64,000 bases of DNA from Mesorhizobium japonicum MAFF 303099 (GCF_000009625.1 NC_002678.2:868001-932000), one strand, 5' to 3'; shown: positions 32,392 to 42,661, counted from the stretch's first letter. The notes: generated by a model from the letters alone, not told the origin. Made by a program: numbers and translations.

Positions 32392-33282
32392 ATGAGTTTC
32401 TATGTTGTTGTCGGCGCAGGCCCGGTTGGACGCGAGACCGCGCGCCTTCTTGGTGAGGAAGGACATGATGTCGTCCTCACCAGCCGAAGCGTCGGTTCGA
32501 ACGCGCTGCCGAACGTGCGGACCGTACAGGCCGATGCCACGGATGCCTCGGAACTGTCGCGTATCTGCCGGGGTGCCGATGCCATCTTCATGTGTGCCAT
32601 GGCCGCATATCATCGGTGGCCGACCGACTTTTTCCCCATCATCGACGGCACCGTGCGCGCGGCCGAAGCGGTCGGCGCCAAGCTCATCGTGCTCGGAAAC
32701 CTCTATGGTTATGGAGAAAATGCCGATAGCCCGCTTCGCTCCGACCTGCCCCTGGACCCGACTTCGAGGAAGGGAACCGCCAGGACGATCATGTGGCAGC
32801 GGGCGGTTCGAGCCGGCATACCGGCGATCGAAATACGCTCCAGCGACTATCTCGGACATGGGGCGATCAGCTACTTCTCACTGATCGCGCTGCCCGCCAT
32901 CATCGAGGGCAAGCCTACCGCCTTCATCGGAGACCTCGACGCAACCCACGCCTGGGCCTTCACCAAGGACGTCGCGAGGACACTTGTCGCGGCGGCCCTT
33001 TACAAGGGTGAGTGGGGACGCGCGTTTCACGTTCCCTCGCAATACGCCTCACCCCGGGAGCTCATCCAGAAAGCCGCGGCGATGCTGGGACAAGAGGTTT
33101 CAGGGACACTTTCCTATTCCGTCCCCGAGATCGAAGCCTTGGGCATGCATGAGGCCATCGAGATGAGCTATCTATTCGAGAAACCTTTGCTGGTTGATGC
33201 CTCCGATACCGAGGCGCTTCTGGGCGTGAAGGCCAGCAGCCTCGAAGAGATGATCGCCGACACGCTCCGCGATCATCTGTGA
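32392..33282 (+). CDS. NAD(P)-binding epimerase/NmrA-like protein
   Basis: A 296-residue atypical short-chain dehydrogenase. The N-terminal FYVVVGAGPVGRETARLLGEEGH is the Rossmann motif, then VRTVQADATDAS and KLIVLGNLYGYGE. The catalytic YxxxK is not in classical form (LYGYGENADSP), so it may be an NmrA-like sensor or a reductase. AGAGAGGTTGCC precedes the ATG. It is divergent from the AraC regulator with ~95 bp between. Confidence 0.85.
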   Translation: MSFYVVVGAGPVGRETARLLGEEGHDVVLTSRSVGSNALPNVRTVQADATDASELSRICRGADAIFMCAMAAYHRWPTDFFPIIDGTVRAAEAVGAKLIVLGNLYGYGENADSPLRSDLPLDPTSRKGTARTIMWQRAVRAGIPAIEIRSSDYLGHGAISYFSLIALPAIIEGKPTAFIGDLDATHAWAFTKDVARTLVAAALYKGEWGRAFHVPSQYASPRELIQKAAAMLGQEVSGTLSYSVPEIEALGMHEAIEMSYLFEKPLLVDASDTEALLGVKASSLEEMIADTLRDHL

Positions 33283-33291
33283 ACCGTGCGG

Positions 33292-33321
33292 GCGGGCTTT
33301 GCAGCAACTGAAAAAGCCCGC
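33292..33321. terminator. Hairpin between convergent genes
   Basis: The stem GCGGGCTTT/AAAGCCCGC with a 12-nt loop sits 10 nt after the epimerase-like gene. The T/A tracts are inside the stem, so it may end transcription from both sides. Confidence 0.5.
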
Positions 33322-33410
33322 TCCTTGCGGGGCGGGCCAAGCCGGCGGGCCGGACTGGAGGTCAGACGTCCCGCAAAAATCGCTTTCTTCTTCTATTCGA
33401 GATAGCCGGA

Positions 33411-34958
33411 CTATTCGAGATAGCCAGAGGGGTCGACCGGCGCCGAGTTCTTGCGCACTTCGAAGTGCAGCTTCGGCGAGTCCGTCGTGCCGCTCATGCC
33501 CGACAATGCGATTTCCTGGCCGCGCTTGACCTTCTGGCCGCGCTGCACCTCGATCGAGCTGGCATGACCATAGACGGTGACCAGGCCGTTCTCGTGGCGC
33601 ACCAGCACCGTATTGCCGAATTCCTTGAGCCCGTCGCCGGCGTAGATGACGACGCCGTTCTCGGCCGCCTTGATCGGCGTGCCCGAGGGCACGGCGATAT
33701 CGACGCCGTCCTTGCCGGATCCGAAACCGGAGATCACCCGGCCGCGTACCGGCCAGCGCATCTTGCCGATACCCGTGGCATCGGGCGCCACCGCTTCGTC
33801 GTCCTCGGCCTGCTGGATGACCTTCGCGTCCTTCTTCGGCGGCGTATAGGATGCAAGCGTTTCCGACGGCGTGGTCTTTGCCGGAGGCTGCGTGGTTGCC
33901 GTGGTCACCGGATCGACCTTCGCCGGCTTGGAGCTGGCGACAGTCGCGGTTCCACCCGCCGGTACCTTCAGGGTCTGGCCGATCTTGAGCAAGCCATCCT
34001 TCATGCCGTTGGCCTGCTTCAGCGCAACGACGCCGACTCCGGTCTTCCTGGCGATCGAGGACATCGTGTCACCCGACTGGACCGTGTAGGTGCCGCCGGC
34101 GCCGGTTGCCTTGGCGACCTGCGCCGGCTTGGGCTCCTTGGGTTGGCTCGCGGCGGCCGAAGCGTCGACCTGCGCGGCGGACTTCCCCTCCTTGAGCTTC
34201 GGCTGCTGCGGCAGGACGGCTACCTTGTCCGGCGCGGTGGCCGGCAGGTCGTGCTTGCCATCCTTCGCCGGCCCGTCCTTCAACTGCTTGGCGTCGGCGA
34301 CCTTCGGCTCGGCCTTGCTCGAATAGGCATAGGCAGGGATGACGATCTTCTGACCGGTCTTCAGCCCCTTGGTCGGGCTCAGGCCGTTCACCTTCATGAT
34401 GACATCGGCCGGCACTTTGTAATGCGCGGCCAGGCCGGAAATGGTCTCGCCGTCCCTGACGACGATTTCGGTCGCGTGCGGCCTGCCCGCATCGGCCACC
34501 TTCGGCGCGTCGGGCTGGGCATTCTTGAATGGCTTGGCAGCCGGCTCGACGGTACCGGTTGTCGTCCTGTCGACATGAGGAGCGGGCCGAACCATGGCCG
34601 GCGCCGAGGCGACACGCACCGGATTGGCGGCAGGCGCGAGCGCCGGCGCGGGTTGCGCCTGGGCTGAAGCGGGCGGCGGCAATGGCCGACTCGAAACCGG
34701 CTCGAGGCTGGAGCGGCTGACCGACTGCGTGTGGCTGCCGTCGAGCGGCGCGGCCGAGACATCGCCCGGATAGGGCTGCACGGCATCCTGCTTGTTGATG
34801 ATGGCGCGCTGATTGTTCGTCGAGGAAGTGAAGACGTCGTCGACACTGTTGAACCGCGAAGCCTGGGAACTGCACCCGGCCGCCGCGCCCGCAATCATGA
34901 GAACAGCGCAGCCCCGCGCCAGATTGCGACTGTTTGTCTTCAAAACACTGAGTTGCAT
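33411..34958 (-). CDS. nlpD: LysM/M23-domain lipoprotein, NlpD/DipM-like
   Basis: A 515-residue envelope protein with a lipobox (MIAGAAAGCSS; Cys near residue 30), a long Ala/Pro-rich region, and two LysM domains (IVVRDGETISGLAAHYKVP near 160 and YTVQSGDTMSSIARKTGVG near 290). The C-terminal M23/LytM domain reads GSGKDGVDIAVPSGTPIKAAENGVVIYAG. Two zinc-ligand His positions are replaced: HxGxD reads KDGVD and HLHFE reads KLHFE. It is therefore probably an amidase activator like EnvC/NlpD and not an enzyme. The start was set at MQLSV (34958); an ATG five codons earlier is possible. It closes the surE-pcm-nlpD group. Confidence 0.88.
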   Translation of the reverse strand: MQLSVLKTNSRNLARGCAVLMIAGAAAGCSSQASRFNSVDDVFTSSTNNQRAIINKQDAVQPYPGDVSAAPLDGSHTQSVSRSSLEPVSSRPLPPPASAQAQPAPALAPAANPVRVASAPAMVRPAPHVDRTTTGTVEPAAKPFKNAQPDAPKVADAGRPHATEIVVRDGETISGLAAHYKVPADVIMKVNGLSPTKGLKTGQKIVIPAYAYSSKAEPKVADAKQLKDGPAKDGKHDLPATAPDKVAVLPQQPKLKEGKSAAQVDASAAASQPKEPKPAQVAKATGAGGTYTVQSGDTMSSIARKTGVGVVALKQANGMKDGLLKIGQTLKVPAGGTATVASSKPAKVDPVTTATTQPPAKTTPSETLASYTPPKKDAKVIQQAEDDEAVAPDATGIGKMRWPVRGRVISGFGSGKDGVDIAVPSGTPIKAAENGVVIYAGDGLKEFGNTVLVRHENGLVTVYGHASSIEVQRGQKVKRGQEIALSGMSGTTDSPKLHFEVRKNSAPVDPSGYLE

Positions 34959-35135
34959 CGCACTAACCCGCACAAACTCTGCACCAACTGGATCGGATTA
35001 AAGCGCGTTAATGTTACTGGTCGGTTAACCCATTAGAATCCGACGAAAATTTTCTTAAAACATTTGGGGATAGCTGGCCGCATGGATCACGAGGCCGAAC
35101 AGCTGTTCAAACGCGGACCAGTGCTCTGCCGGAAA

Positions 35136-35789
35136 CTAGATGACCGCCGCGACGCTGCGCAGGATCGGCTGCAGCCGCACGAGGCCGATATCCTCGCGCT
35201 CGAAACGGCTGCCGACCTTGGTGAGCTTGGCCAGAACCTGCTCGCCCTCTTCCGGCCCGATCGGCGCGATGACGATGCCGCCGCTCGACAATTGGTCGAG
35301 CAGGAAGCGCGGCAGGCTGTCGAAGGCGGCCCAAGCGACGATGCGGTCGAACGGGCCTTCGGCAGGCAGGCCGCCGGAGCCGTCAGCCTGGCGCACGATG
35401 ACATTGCCGATGCCAAGCGCCTCGAAACGCTGCCTGGCCTGCTCGACCAGGGTCTTGTAGCGGTCGATGGTGACGATCCGCGCCGCCAGCCGCGACATCA
35501 CCGCCGCCGTATAGCCGGAGCCGGTGCCGATCTCGAGCACGCGGTTTCCCGCTTCGATGGCAAGGGCCGCGATTACCGCCGCCTGCATGTCGGCACCTTC
35601 GATCGCCTCGCCGCATTCGATCGGCAGCATGCGGTCTGACCAGGCGAGCTGGTGGAAGTGGGCCGGCAGGAAACCGCGCCGCGGTGTTGCCTCGAAAGCC
35701 GCGATCAGCGCCTTCGGCACGGTTCCCCTGCCGCGCAGGCGCAACAGGAAAGCGGCAAATCCTTCGCGGTCATCGATTGGCAAATTCAT
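35136..35789 (-). CDS. pcm: Protein-L-isoaspartate O-methyltransferase
   Basis: A 217-residue PIMT that repairs isoaspartyl residues using SAM. Motif I is [19 protein letters not shown] (residues ~80-97), with the post-I ITIDRY-type segment ([11 protein letters not shown]), the [20 protein letters not shown] motif II, and GGIVIAPIG. Its start overlaps the surE stop by ATGA. A second, more divergent PIMT-like gene lies at 62382-63050. Confidence 0.93.
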   Translation of the reverse strand: MNLPIDDREGFAAFLLRLRGRGTVPKALIAAFEATPRRGFLPAHFHQLAWSDRMLPIECGEAIEGADMQAAVIAALAIEAGNRVLEIGTGSGYTAAVMSRLAARIVTIDRYKTLVEQARQRFEALGIGNVIVRQADGSGGLPAEGPFDRIVAWAAFDSLPRFLLDQLSSGGIVIAPIGPEEGEQVLAKLTKVGSRFEREDIGLVRLQPILRSVAAVI

Positions 35790-36544
35790 GCAAGCGCCTT
35801 GCTCAGCTGGTCACGGATCTCATGCGCGGTAAGGTCGAGCTGCAGCGGCGTCACCGACACCAGACGGTTGCGCAGCGCATGGAGGTCGGTGCCTTGCTTG
35901 CCCTCGACCGGCTCGCGGCCGAAGCGCAGCCAGTAGTAAGGCAGGCCGCGCCCGTCACGGCGCTCATCGACCCACAGGCTATGCACGAGTTTGCCTTGCA
36001 TGGTGACCACCGTGCCAACGACTTCTTCGGGAAGGCAGTTGGGAAAATTGACGTTGAGCAGCACGCCGTCCGGCAGCGGCGTCGCGACGAGCTTCTTCAG
36101 CAGCGCCGGCGCCAGCGCCTCGGTGGTCTCATAGGGAACGATGCGATCCTCGCCGACATAAGAGTAGCCCTGGCTAAGCGCGATCGAGCGAATGCCGAGC
36201 AGCGCGCCTTCCATGGCGCCGGCGACGGTTCCCGAATAGGTCACGTCGTCGGCTATGTTGGCGCCCGAATTGATGCCGGACAGGATCACGTCGGGCGCGC
36301 CAGGCAGGATCTTCTTCACGCCCATGATGACGCAATCGGTCGGCGTCCCGCGCACGGCGAAATGCTTCTCGCCGATCTTGCGCAGCCGCAGCGGCTCCGA
36401 GATCGACAGCGAATGCGCATAGCCGGACTGGTCCTGCTCCGGCGCCACCACCCAGACATCGTCGGAGAGTGTACGCGCGACGCGTTCGAGCGACGCCAGG
36501 CCCTCGGCGTGAATGCCGTCGTCATTGGTCAGAAGAATGCGCAT
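35786..36544 (-). CDS. surE: 5'/3'-nucleotidase SurE
   Basis: A 252-residue stationary-phase survival phosphatase. The signature [20 protein letters not shown] carries the metal-binding DD pair, followed by [42 protein letters not shown] and LLNVNFPN. Its start shares one nucleotide with the serS stop (TAATG) and its end overlaps pcm, so serS-surE-pcm are translationally coupled. Confidence 0.95.
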   Translation of the reverse strand: MRILLTNDDGIHAEGLASLERVARTLSDDVWVVAPEQDQSGYAHSLSISEPLRLRKIGEKHFAVRGTPTDCVIMGVKKILPGAPDVILSGINSGANIADDVTYSGTVAGAMEGALLGIRSIALSQGYSYVGEDRIVPYETTEALAPALLKKLVATPLPDGVLLNVNFPNCLPEEVVGTVVTMQGKLVHSLWVDERRDGRGLPYYWLRFGREPVEGKQGTDLHALRNRLVSVTPLQLDLTAHEIRDQLSKALA

Positions 36545-37848
36545 TACTTCGCTTCGATCTTTGCCAGACCGCCCATGTAAGGCCGCAGCACTTCAGGAAT
36601 GGTTACGCTGCCATCCTCATTCTGGTAGTTTTCGATGACGGCAATCAGTGCGCGGCCGACAGCGGTGCCCGAACCGTTGAGCGTATGGACGAAGCGGTTG
36701 CCCTTGCCGTCTTTGTCCTTGTAACGGGCGTCCATGCGGCGTGCCTGAAAATCGCCGCAGACCGAGCAGGACGAGATTTCGCGATAGGCATTCTGGCCGG
36801 GCAGCCAGACCTCGATGTCGTAGGTCTTGCGCGCGCCAAACCCCATGTCGCCGGTGCACAGCACCATGGTGCGGAACGGCAGTTCCAGCCGCTTCAGCAC
36901 TTCCTCGGCGCATTGCGTCATCCGCTCATGCTCGGCCAGCGACGAATCCTGATCGGTGATCGACACCAGCTCGACCTTGTAGAACTGGTGCTGGCGCAAC
37001 ATGCCGCGCGTGTCGCGCCCGGCCGAGCCTGCTTCCGAACGGAAGCACGGCGTCAGCGCGGTGAAGCGCAGCGGCAGTTTTTCATGCGCGGTGATTTCCT
37101 CGCGCACCAGATTGGTGAGCGGCACCTCGGCGGTCGGGATCAGGCCAAGCCTGCCCTCTCCGTGTGGCGTGAAGAACAGGTCCTCCTCGAATTTCGGCAG
37201 CTGGTTGGTGCCGAAAAGCACCTCGTCGCGCACCATCAGCGGCGGGATCACTTCCTCATAGCCATGCTCGGTCGTGTGCAGGTCGAGCATGAACTGGCCG
37301 ATGGCGCGTTCCATCCGCGCCAGGCCGCTTTTCAGCACGGTAAAGCGCGAGCCCGACAGCTTCGCCGCGCGCTCGAAATCCATCATGCCGAGCGCTTCGC
37401 CAATCTCGAAATGCTCCTTCACCCAGTTCGACCGGGTCGGCACCTTGCCAACGATGTGCTTGACGACATTGTCGTGTTCGTCCTTGCCGACCGGCACATC
37501 GTCGAGCGGCACATTGGGCAGCACCGCCAGCGCGTCGGTCAGCGCCTTGTCGAGCTCGCGCTCGCGCGCCTCGCCATTCTGGATGAAGGTTTTTATATCG
37601 CCGACTTCAGCCTTGAGTTTTTCGGCAAGGGCGGCATCGCCCGAACGCATGGCGTTGCCGATCTCCTTCGAGGCAGCGTTGCGGCGCTCCTGCTTGGTCT
37701 GCAGTTCGGTGACGTGTTCGCGCCGCGCCTCGTCCCTGGCGATCAAATCATCGACCGTGGACTGCGCCTCGCCGGCCGACCACGAGCGCTTGGCCAGCGC
37801 CTCGACAAGGGCCTTCGGGTTGTCGCGAATCCATTTGATGTCAAGCAT
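36544..37848 (-). CDS. serS: Seryl-tRNA synthetase
   Basis: A 434-residue class II synthetase. An N-terminal antiparallel coiled coil (~residues 30-100) begins [18 protein letters not shown]. Motif 2 is [20 protein letters not shown] near residue 270 and motif 3 is [19 protein letters not shown] near 390. Length is normal. It sits between tatC and surE. Confidence 0.96.
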
Positions 37849-37952
37849 AGTTTGAACGCTCCTGAGCTAAGCTCCGAGGGCGTAAACCGCATCCTTGACC
37901 GATGCAAGATGAGGCTGGGTGGCGGTTGTTGTTTTCCGCCGCCGCTGACGGC

Positions 37953-38828
37953 TTACGAAGCAGCCGGCGCCGGAGGCTCGTCCGGTGTCTTGTCGGCCAC
38001 GGTCTCCCCGGCTTCCTGCTTCTCGCGCGCCAAGCGCTCGCGCTCCTGGCTGCGCTCGATCAGCCTGGCCGACCAGATGGCGACCTCGTAGAGCAGGATG
38101 GTCGGGATGGCCAAACCGATCTGGCTCATCGGATCGGGCGGCGTCAGCACCGCCGCGACGACGAAAGCAATGACGATCGCCCATTTGCGCTTCTCGGCCA
38201 GCGCCTTGGACGACAGCATGCCGACACGTGTCATCAGACTGGTCACCACCGGCAGCTGGAACACCAGGCCGAAGGAGAAGATCAGCGTCATGATCAGGCT
38301 GAGATATTCCGACACTTTCGGCAGCAGCGAAATCTGCACCTGGTCGTCCGTGCCGGCCTGCTGCATGGCAAGGAAGAACCACATAACCATCGGGGTGAAG
38401 AAGAAATAGACCAGCGACGCGCCCATCAGGAACAGGACGGGTGACGCGATCAAGAACGGCAGGAAGGCGTTGCGCTCGTTCTTGTAGAGGCCGGGCGCGA
38501 TGAATTTGTAGATCTGCGTGGCGATCAGCGGAAAGGCGATGACCATGCCGCCGAACATGGCGAGCTTGACCTGCGTGAAGAAGAATTCCTGCGGCGCGGT
38601 GTAGATCAGCTCGACCTTGTGCGGGTCGAGACCCGCCCACTTCGTCGCCCATTTGAAGGGAACGACCAGGAGGTTGAACAGCTTCTTGGCGAAGAAGAAG
38701 CACACCAGGAAGGCGACGAAGAAGCCGCCGAGCGACCAGATTAGCCGGCGACGTAGCTCGATGAGATGCTCGATCAGCGGCGCCGACGATTTTTCGATCT
38801 CGTCCTTTTCCTTGTCCGAAACGCTCAC
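37953..38828 (-). CDS. tatC: Twin-arginine translocase subunit TatC
   Basis: A 291-residue integral membrane receptor for twin-arginine signal peptides. The start IEKSSAPLIEHLIELRRRLI holds the conserved LxELRxRL motif. Six transmembrane helices follow, including FVAFLVCFFFAKKLFNLLVVP, PLIATQIYKFIAPGLYKNER, and FSFGLVFQLPVVT. A hydrophilic Glu/Ala tail ends the protein. Its start overlaps the tatB stop (ATGA). Confidence 0.96.
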   Translation of the reverse strand: MSVSDKEKDEIEKSSAPLIEHLIELRRRLIWSLGGFFVAFLVCFFFAKKLFNLLVVPFKWATKWAGLDPHKVELIYTAPQEFFFTQVKLAMFGGMVIAFPLIATQIYKFIAPGLYKNERNAFLPFLIASPVLFLMGASLVYFFFTPMVMWFFLAMQQAGTDDQVQISLLPKVSEYLSLIMTLIFSFGLVFQLPVVTSLMTRVGMLSSKALAEKRKWAIVIAFVVAAVLTPPDPMSQIGLAIPTILLYEVAIWSARLIERSQERERLAREKQEAGETVADKTPDEPPAPAAS

Positions 38829-39580
38829 TTGGCGGCTCCCGCCGTCTTCTTGGCCGATGGCTTCTTCGCCGGAGCAGGTTTCGGTTCGGCTTTCGCCACG
38901 GTCTTTGCCGCAGCCGCCTTTGCGGGCTTTGCTGCTGTCACGGCCTTTGTCGACGCCTTAGGCGCGGATGCTGCTTTTGCGGCCGCAGCAGGTGCGACTT
39001 TTGCCGTCACCGACTTCGCGGATGTCGAGGCCTTGGGCTGCGCCTTTGCCGCTGGCGCCGCCTTGGCGGCTTTCTTGGCTGCGGATGCCTTCGGCGCCGC
39101 GGCAGGTTCCGTGGATGCCGCCACCACCGATTCATCGGTCATGGCCGGGAAAATCGGCGTCGGCGGCGTGGCTCCCGCGGCGCTGACGCCAGGCATTTCC
39201 GTCGCACCGTTCTTCAGCGGCTCGGCCGCCTGCGGCGTCGAAGCGGCAGGCGCTGCCGGATCGGCGGCCGGCTTCGGCTTCATCGCCGCGTCGACGCCGG
39301 CGCGCACATCGGCCGCTGCCTGTTCGAACGGATTGAGCTGCTTGCGGATCTCTGCAACGGGGCTGAGGCCCCTGAGTTCGTCGACCGACTTCTTGACGTC
39401 GTCGAGCTCGGCTTCCTTCAGTGCTTCGTTGAACTGTTTCTGGAAGTCGGCGGCCATAGAGCGCAGCTTCGCCGTCGTGCGACCGAAGGTGCGCAGCATA
39501 TTGGGCAAATCCTTCGGCCCGACGACCACGATCATGACGATCGCGATCACCAGCATTTCGGTCCAGCCGACTTCAAACAT
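38825..39580 (-). CDS. tatB: Sec-independent translocase subunit TatB
   Basis: A 251-residue protein. The N-terminal FEVGWTEMLVIAIVMIVVVGPKDLP helix and hinge are followed by the amphipathic helix (MLRTFGRTTAKLRSMAADFQKQFNEALKE). The rest, from residue ~120, is a long Ala/Lys/Pro-rich low-complexity tail (AKAAPAAKAQPKASTSAKS), longer than in E. coli TatB (171 residues) but usual in rhizobia. Confidence 0.95.
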   Translation of the reverse strand: MFEVGWTEMLVIAIVMIVVVGPKDLPNMLRTFGRTTAKLRSMAADFQKQFNEALKEAELDDVKKSVDELRGLSPVAEIRKQLNPFEQAAADVRAGVDAAMKPKPAADPAAPAASTPQAAEPLKNGATEMPGVSAAGATPPTPIFPAMTDESVVAASTEPAAAPKASAAKKAAKAAPAAKAQPKASTSAKSVTAKVAPAAAAKAASAPKASTKAVTAAKPAKAAAAKTVAKAEPKPAPAKKPSAKKTAGAAK

Positions 39581-39611
39581 GGCACTCTGTTCCGACTAGA
39601 ACTTTTTTGGC

Positions 39612-39833
39612 TCAGCTCTTGCTGGCTTTTTCCTTCACGGCCGAAACGGTCTCGTCGGCACGGTGTTCGACGGTGCGTTTGTCGTCGGCGACGTCGTCGT
39701 CCGCCATGCCCTTCTTGAAGCTCTTGATGCCTTTGGCCATGTCGCCCATCAGCTCGGGAATCTTGCCGCGGCCGAAAACCAGCAGCACGATCACCAGCAC
39801 GATCATCCAGTGCCAAATCGAAAATGAACCCAT
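39612..39833 (-). CDS. tatA: Sec-independent translocase subunit TatA
   Basis: A 73-residue protein with the standard TatA layout: helix [23 protein letters not shown], hinge FGRG, amphipathic helix ([19 protein letters not shown]) and a short charged tail. It is the first gene of tatA-tatB-tatC-serS-surE-pcm. Confidence 0.96.
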   Translation of the reverse strand: MGSFSIWHWMIVLVIVLLVFGRGKIPELMGDMAKGIKSFKKGMADDDVADDKRTVEHRADETVSAVKEKASKS

Positions 39834-40013
39834 AGCAAATCTCTCTCGAATGTTTTCCCTGGCGATGATCTATGCGTTTTCGCGTTGGGATTCAAACACA
39901 ACAGCGACAGAGTTTATGAAAGGGTGACGGATGTCACGCTTTTTCGACTCGCTGGCCCGCTACCAATCGGCGCATCTACGATCTACCGGCGCAGTTGGAC
40001 AGAGCGCCAGCGG

Positions 40014-40778
40014 TCAATCTTCCGTGACGCGCGGCGTCAGCAAGCCGAGTTCCTCCAGATCGATGTCGGTCAGCGGATCCTCGTCCTCGGTCAGCAGGTC
40101 GGGGTCGGCCGGCGGCTGCGGGATGGAGAAATTCGACGGCATGCGGCCCGAGAGCAGGCCCGCCCCCTTCAGTTCTTCCATGCCGGGAAGATCGCGGATT
40201 TCCTCGAGCGCGAAATGGTCGAGGAAGGTTTCCGTGGTGCCGTAGGTGACGGGACGGCCGGGCGTCTTGCGGCGGCCGCGCATGCGCACCCATTCCGTCT
40301 CGAGCAGCGTGTCCAGCGTGCCCTTCGACGTCTCGACACCGCGGATATCCTCGATCTCGGCGCGCGTCACCGGCTGGTGATAGGCGATGATCGCCAGCAC
40401 TTCGAGCGCAGCGCGCGACAGCTTGCGCTGCTGCACCGTGTCGCGGCTCATCAGGAAGGCGAGATCGCCGGCGGTGCGGAAAGCCCAAGCGTCGCCGACC
40501 CGCACCAGATTGACGCCGCGCCGGGAATAGACCTGCTGCAGCTCGGCCATGGCAAGGGCGACATTGATGCCGTCGGGAAGGCGTGCGGCAAGCTGCTTTT
40601 CGCTGACGGGTTCGGTGCTGGCGAACACGATCGCCTCTGCCATGCGCACGGCTTCCGCAATATGCAGCCGCTCGGCCGGGTTCTGCACCGGATTCTCGGC
40701 CGAAGTCTGGTCGAGATCGCCTTCCAGTTCATCGTCCACCTTGAAGGGGATAACCGAAGCGTTGGCGCGTTCGCTCAT
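40014..40778 (-). CDS. scpB: Segregation and condensation protein B
   Basis: A 254-residue SMC partner with two winged-helix domains: AVRMAEAIVFASTEPVSEKQLA, then LSRAALEVLAIIAYHQPVTRAEIEDIRGV and VTYGTTETFLDHFALEEIRDLP. An acidic C-terminal extension follows. Its start overlaps the scpA stop (ATGA), as usual. Confidence 0.93.
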   Translation of the reverse strand: MSERANASVIPFKVDDELEGDLDQTSAENPVQNPAERLHIAEAVRMAEAIVFASTEPVSEKQLAARLPDGINVALAMAELQQVYSRRGVNLVRVGDAWAFRTAGDLAFLMSRDTVQQRKLSRAALEVLAIIAYHQPVTRAEIEDIRGVETSKGTLDTLLETEWVRMRGRRKTPGRPVTYGTTETFLDHFALEEIRDLPGMEELKGAGLLSGRMPSNFSIPQPPADPDLLTEDEDPLTDIDLEELGLLTPRVTED

Positions 40779-41632
40779 GATGCCACCTCGACTGCCTTGA
40801 TTGCCGGTGCGCGGTGATCGCGCAGATAGATCGGCGCGAACACCTCGTCCTGGCGCAGATCCATCTTGCGCTCGCGCACCAGTTCCAGTGTCGCCGCGAA
40901 CGAGCTGGCGATCGCCGTGCGCCGCTCTTCCGGGCTGGTCATGTATCGGATGAGGAAGCTGTCCAGCGCCGTCCAGTCGCGCAGCGAGCCGATCAGCCGG
41001 GTCAGGATGTCGCGCGCATCCTTGAGCGACCACACACCCCGCCTGGCGATCGTCACATTGGTGACCGCCTGCTTCTGCCGCTGCTGGGCATAGGCGGTCA
41101 GCAGATCGTAGAGCGACGCCGAATAGGCGTTGCGCTTCTCGATGATGACCATTTCGGGCATGCCGCGCGCGAACACGTCGCGCCCGAGCCTGTTGCGGTT
41201 GACCAGACGCGCCGCCGCATCACGCATCGCTTCCAGCCGCTTCAGCCGGAATTGCAGCACGGCCGCCAGTTCCTCGCCGCTTTCGCCCTCTTCGCCCGGC
41301 TGCTTGGGGATCAACAGCTTCGACTTGAGGAAGGCGAGCCATGCCGCCATCACCAGATAGTCGGCCGCAAGTTCGAGCCGCAGCGCCCTCGCTGTCTCGA
41401 CAAAGGCCAGATACTGCTCGACCAGCGCCAGGATCGAGATGCGCGCCAGATCGACCTTCTGGGTGCGGGCAAGGTGCAGGAGTAGATCGAGCGGGCCTTC
41501 GAAGCCGGCCACGTCGACGACCAGCGACGGATCGCCGGTGACGCGTGAATCGTCGTTCTCGGCCCACAGGCGGTCCATCGGTGCGGCCTTCGCGGCCTTG
41601 CTTTCCAATGTTTCCGCCACTGCCTTTGTCAC
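40775..41632 (-). CDS. scpA: Segregation and condensation protein A
   Basis: A 285-residue kleisin-like partner of SMC. The N-terminal FEGPLDLLLHLARTQKVDL motif is the family signature; KVDLARISILALVEQYLAFVE and YLVMAAWLAFLKSKLLIP follow. It is 9 nt downstream of nagZ and coupled to scpB. Confidence 0.93.
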   Translation of the reverse strand: MTKAVAETLESKAAKAAPMDRLWAENDDSRVTGDPSLVVDVAGFEGPLDLLLHLARTQKVDLARISILALVEQYLAFVETARALRLELAADYLVMAAWLAFLKSKLLIPKQPGEEGESGEELAAVLQFRLKRLEAMRDAAARLVNRNRLGRDVFARGMPEMVIIEKRNAYSASLYDLLTAYAQQRQKQAVTNVTIARRGVWSLKDARDILTRLIGSLRDWTALDSFLIRYMTSPEERRTAIASSFAATLELVRERKMDLRQDEVFAPIYLRDHRAPAIKAVEVAS

Positions 41633-41641
41633 TTCCTTGGG

Positions 41642-42661
41642 TTAGGCCACCGCATCGAAATAGGTGGCAAATTCGGCGCGTATCTCGGTTTCCTCGGCCG
41701 CGTCGCGTTTCCTTATATAGGTCAGCGCCCGCTTTGCACGCTCCAGCGACTTGCCTTCAAGCCCCGTGGTGCGCGACGCAATGCCCGCCATCTCCTCGAA
41801 AACGCCGTTGCAGTGAAGGACCAGATCGCAGCCCGCCGCAAGGATCGACGCCGCCTTTGTCGGGAAATCCCCAGAAAGTGCCTTCATCGAGGTGTCGTCG
41901 CTCATCAGAAGCCCGTCAAAGCCGATGTCGCGGCGGATGATCTCGTCGATGACCTTGCCGGAAGTCGTCGCCGGGTTCTTGGGGTCGATGGCGCTGTAGA
42001 CCACATGCGCCGTCATCGCCATCGGCAGGTCGTTGAGCTCCCGGAACGGGGCAAAGTCATGCCGTTGCAGATCGCTGAGCGACGCATCGACAACAGGCAG
42101 CTCGAAATGCGTGTCGGCAAAGGCCCGTCCATGCCCCGGAATGTGTTTCATGACAGGCAGCACGCCGCCCGACATCAGGCCTTCGGCGGCGGCACTGCCG
42201 AGTTCGATGACCGCGCGCGGCTCCTTGCCGTAGGCGCGCGCGCCGATGACGTCGCTGGCGCCTTCGATCGGCACGTCGAGCACCGGCAGGCAATCCGCGG
42301 TGATGCCGTAGCGCAGCAGGTCGAAGGCGTGCAGGCGCGCCATCAGCCAGGCAGCGCGGGCGCCGGCGTCATGATCGTCGCGCCACAGCGCGCCAAGCGC
42401 CCCGCCCGCCGGATAGTTCGGCGCCAACGGCGGCCGCAGGCGTTGCACCCGACCGCCTTCCTGGTCGATGAACACCAGCGCGTCCGGCCGCCCGATGCAG
42501 TCGCGCATCTCGGCGACGAGATCGCGGATCTGCTCGGTCTCGCCGATGTTGCGGGCAAACAGGATGAAGGCCCATGGGCATTCATTGCGATAGAAATTGA
42601 TTTCTTCGCGGGTGAGCGATTTCCCGGCACAGCCGAGGATCATGGATTTTGATTCGGTCAT
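41642..42661 (-). CDS. nagZ: Beta-N-acetylhexosaminidase (GH3)
   Basis: A 339-residue cytosolic peptidoglycan-recycling enzyme. The family motif MKHIPGHGRAFADTHFELPVVD (Lys-His and His-Asp dyad region) is near residue 165. The nucleophile Asp lies in GFDGLLMSDDTSMKAL near 245. IDQEGGRVQRLRPP is near residue 65. It lies between the SPOR protein and scpA, the common order in Rhizobiales. Confidence 0.94.
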   Translation of the reverse strand: MTESKSMILGCAGKSLTREEINFYRNECPWAFILFARNIGETEQIRDLVAEMRDCIGRPDALVFIDQEGGRVQRLRPPLAPNYPAGGALGALWRDDHDAGARAAWLMARLHAFDLLRYGITADCLPVLDVPIEGASDVIGARAYGKEPRAVIELGSAAAEGLMSGGVLPVMKHIPGHGRAFADTHFELPVVDASLSDLQRHDFAPFRELNDLPMAMTAHVVYSAIDPKNPATTSGKVIDEIIRRDIGFDGLLMSDDTSMKALSGDFPTKAASILAAGCDLVLHCNGVFEEMAGIASRTTGLEGKSLERAKRALTYIRKRDAAEETEIRAEFATYFDAVA

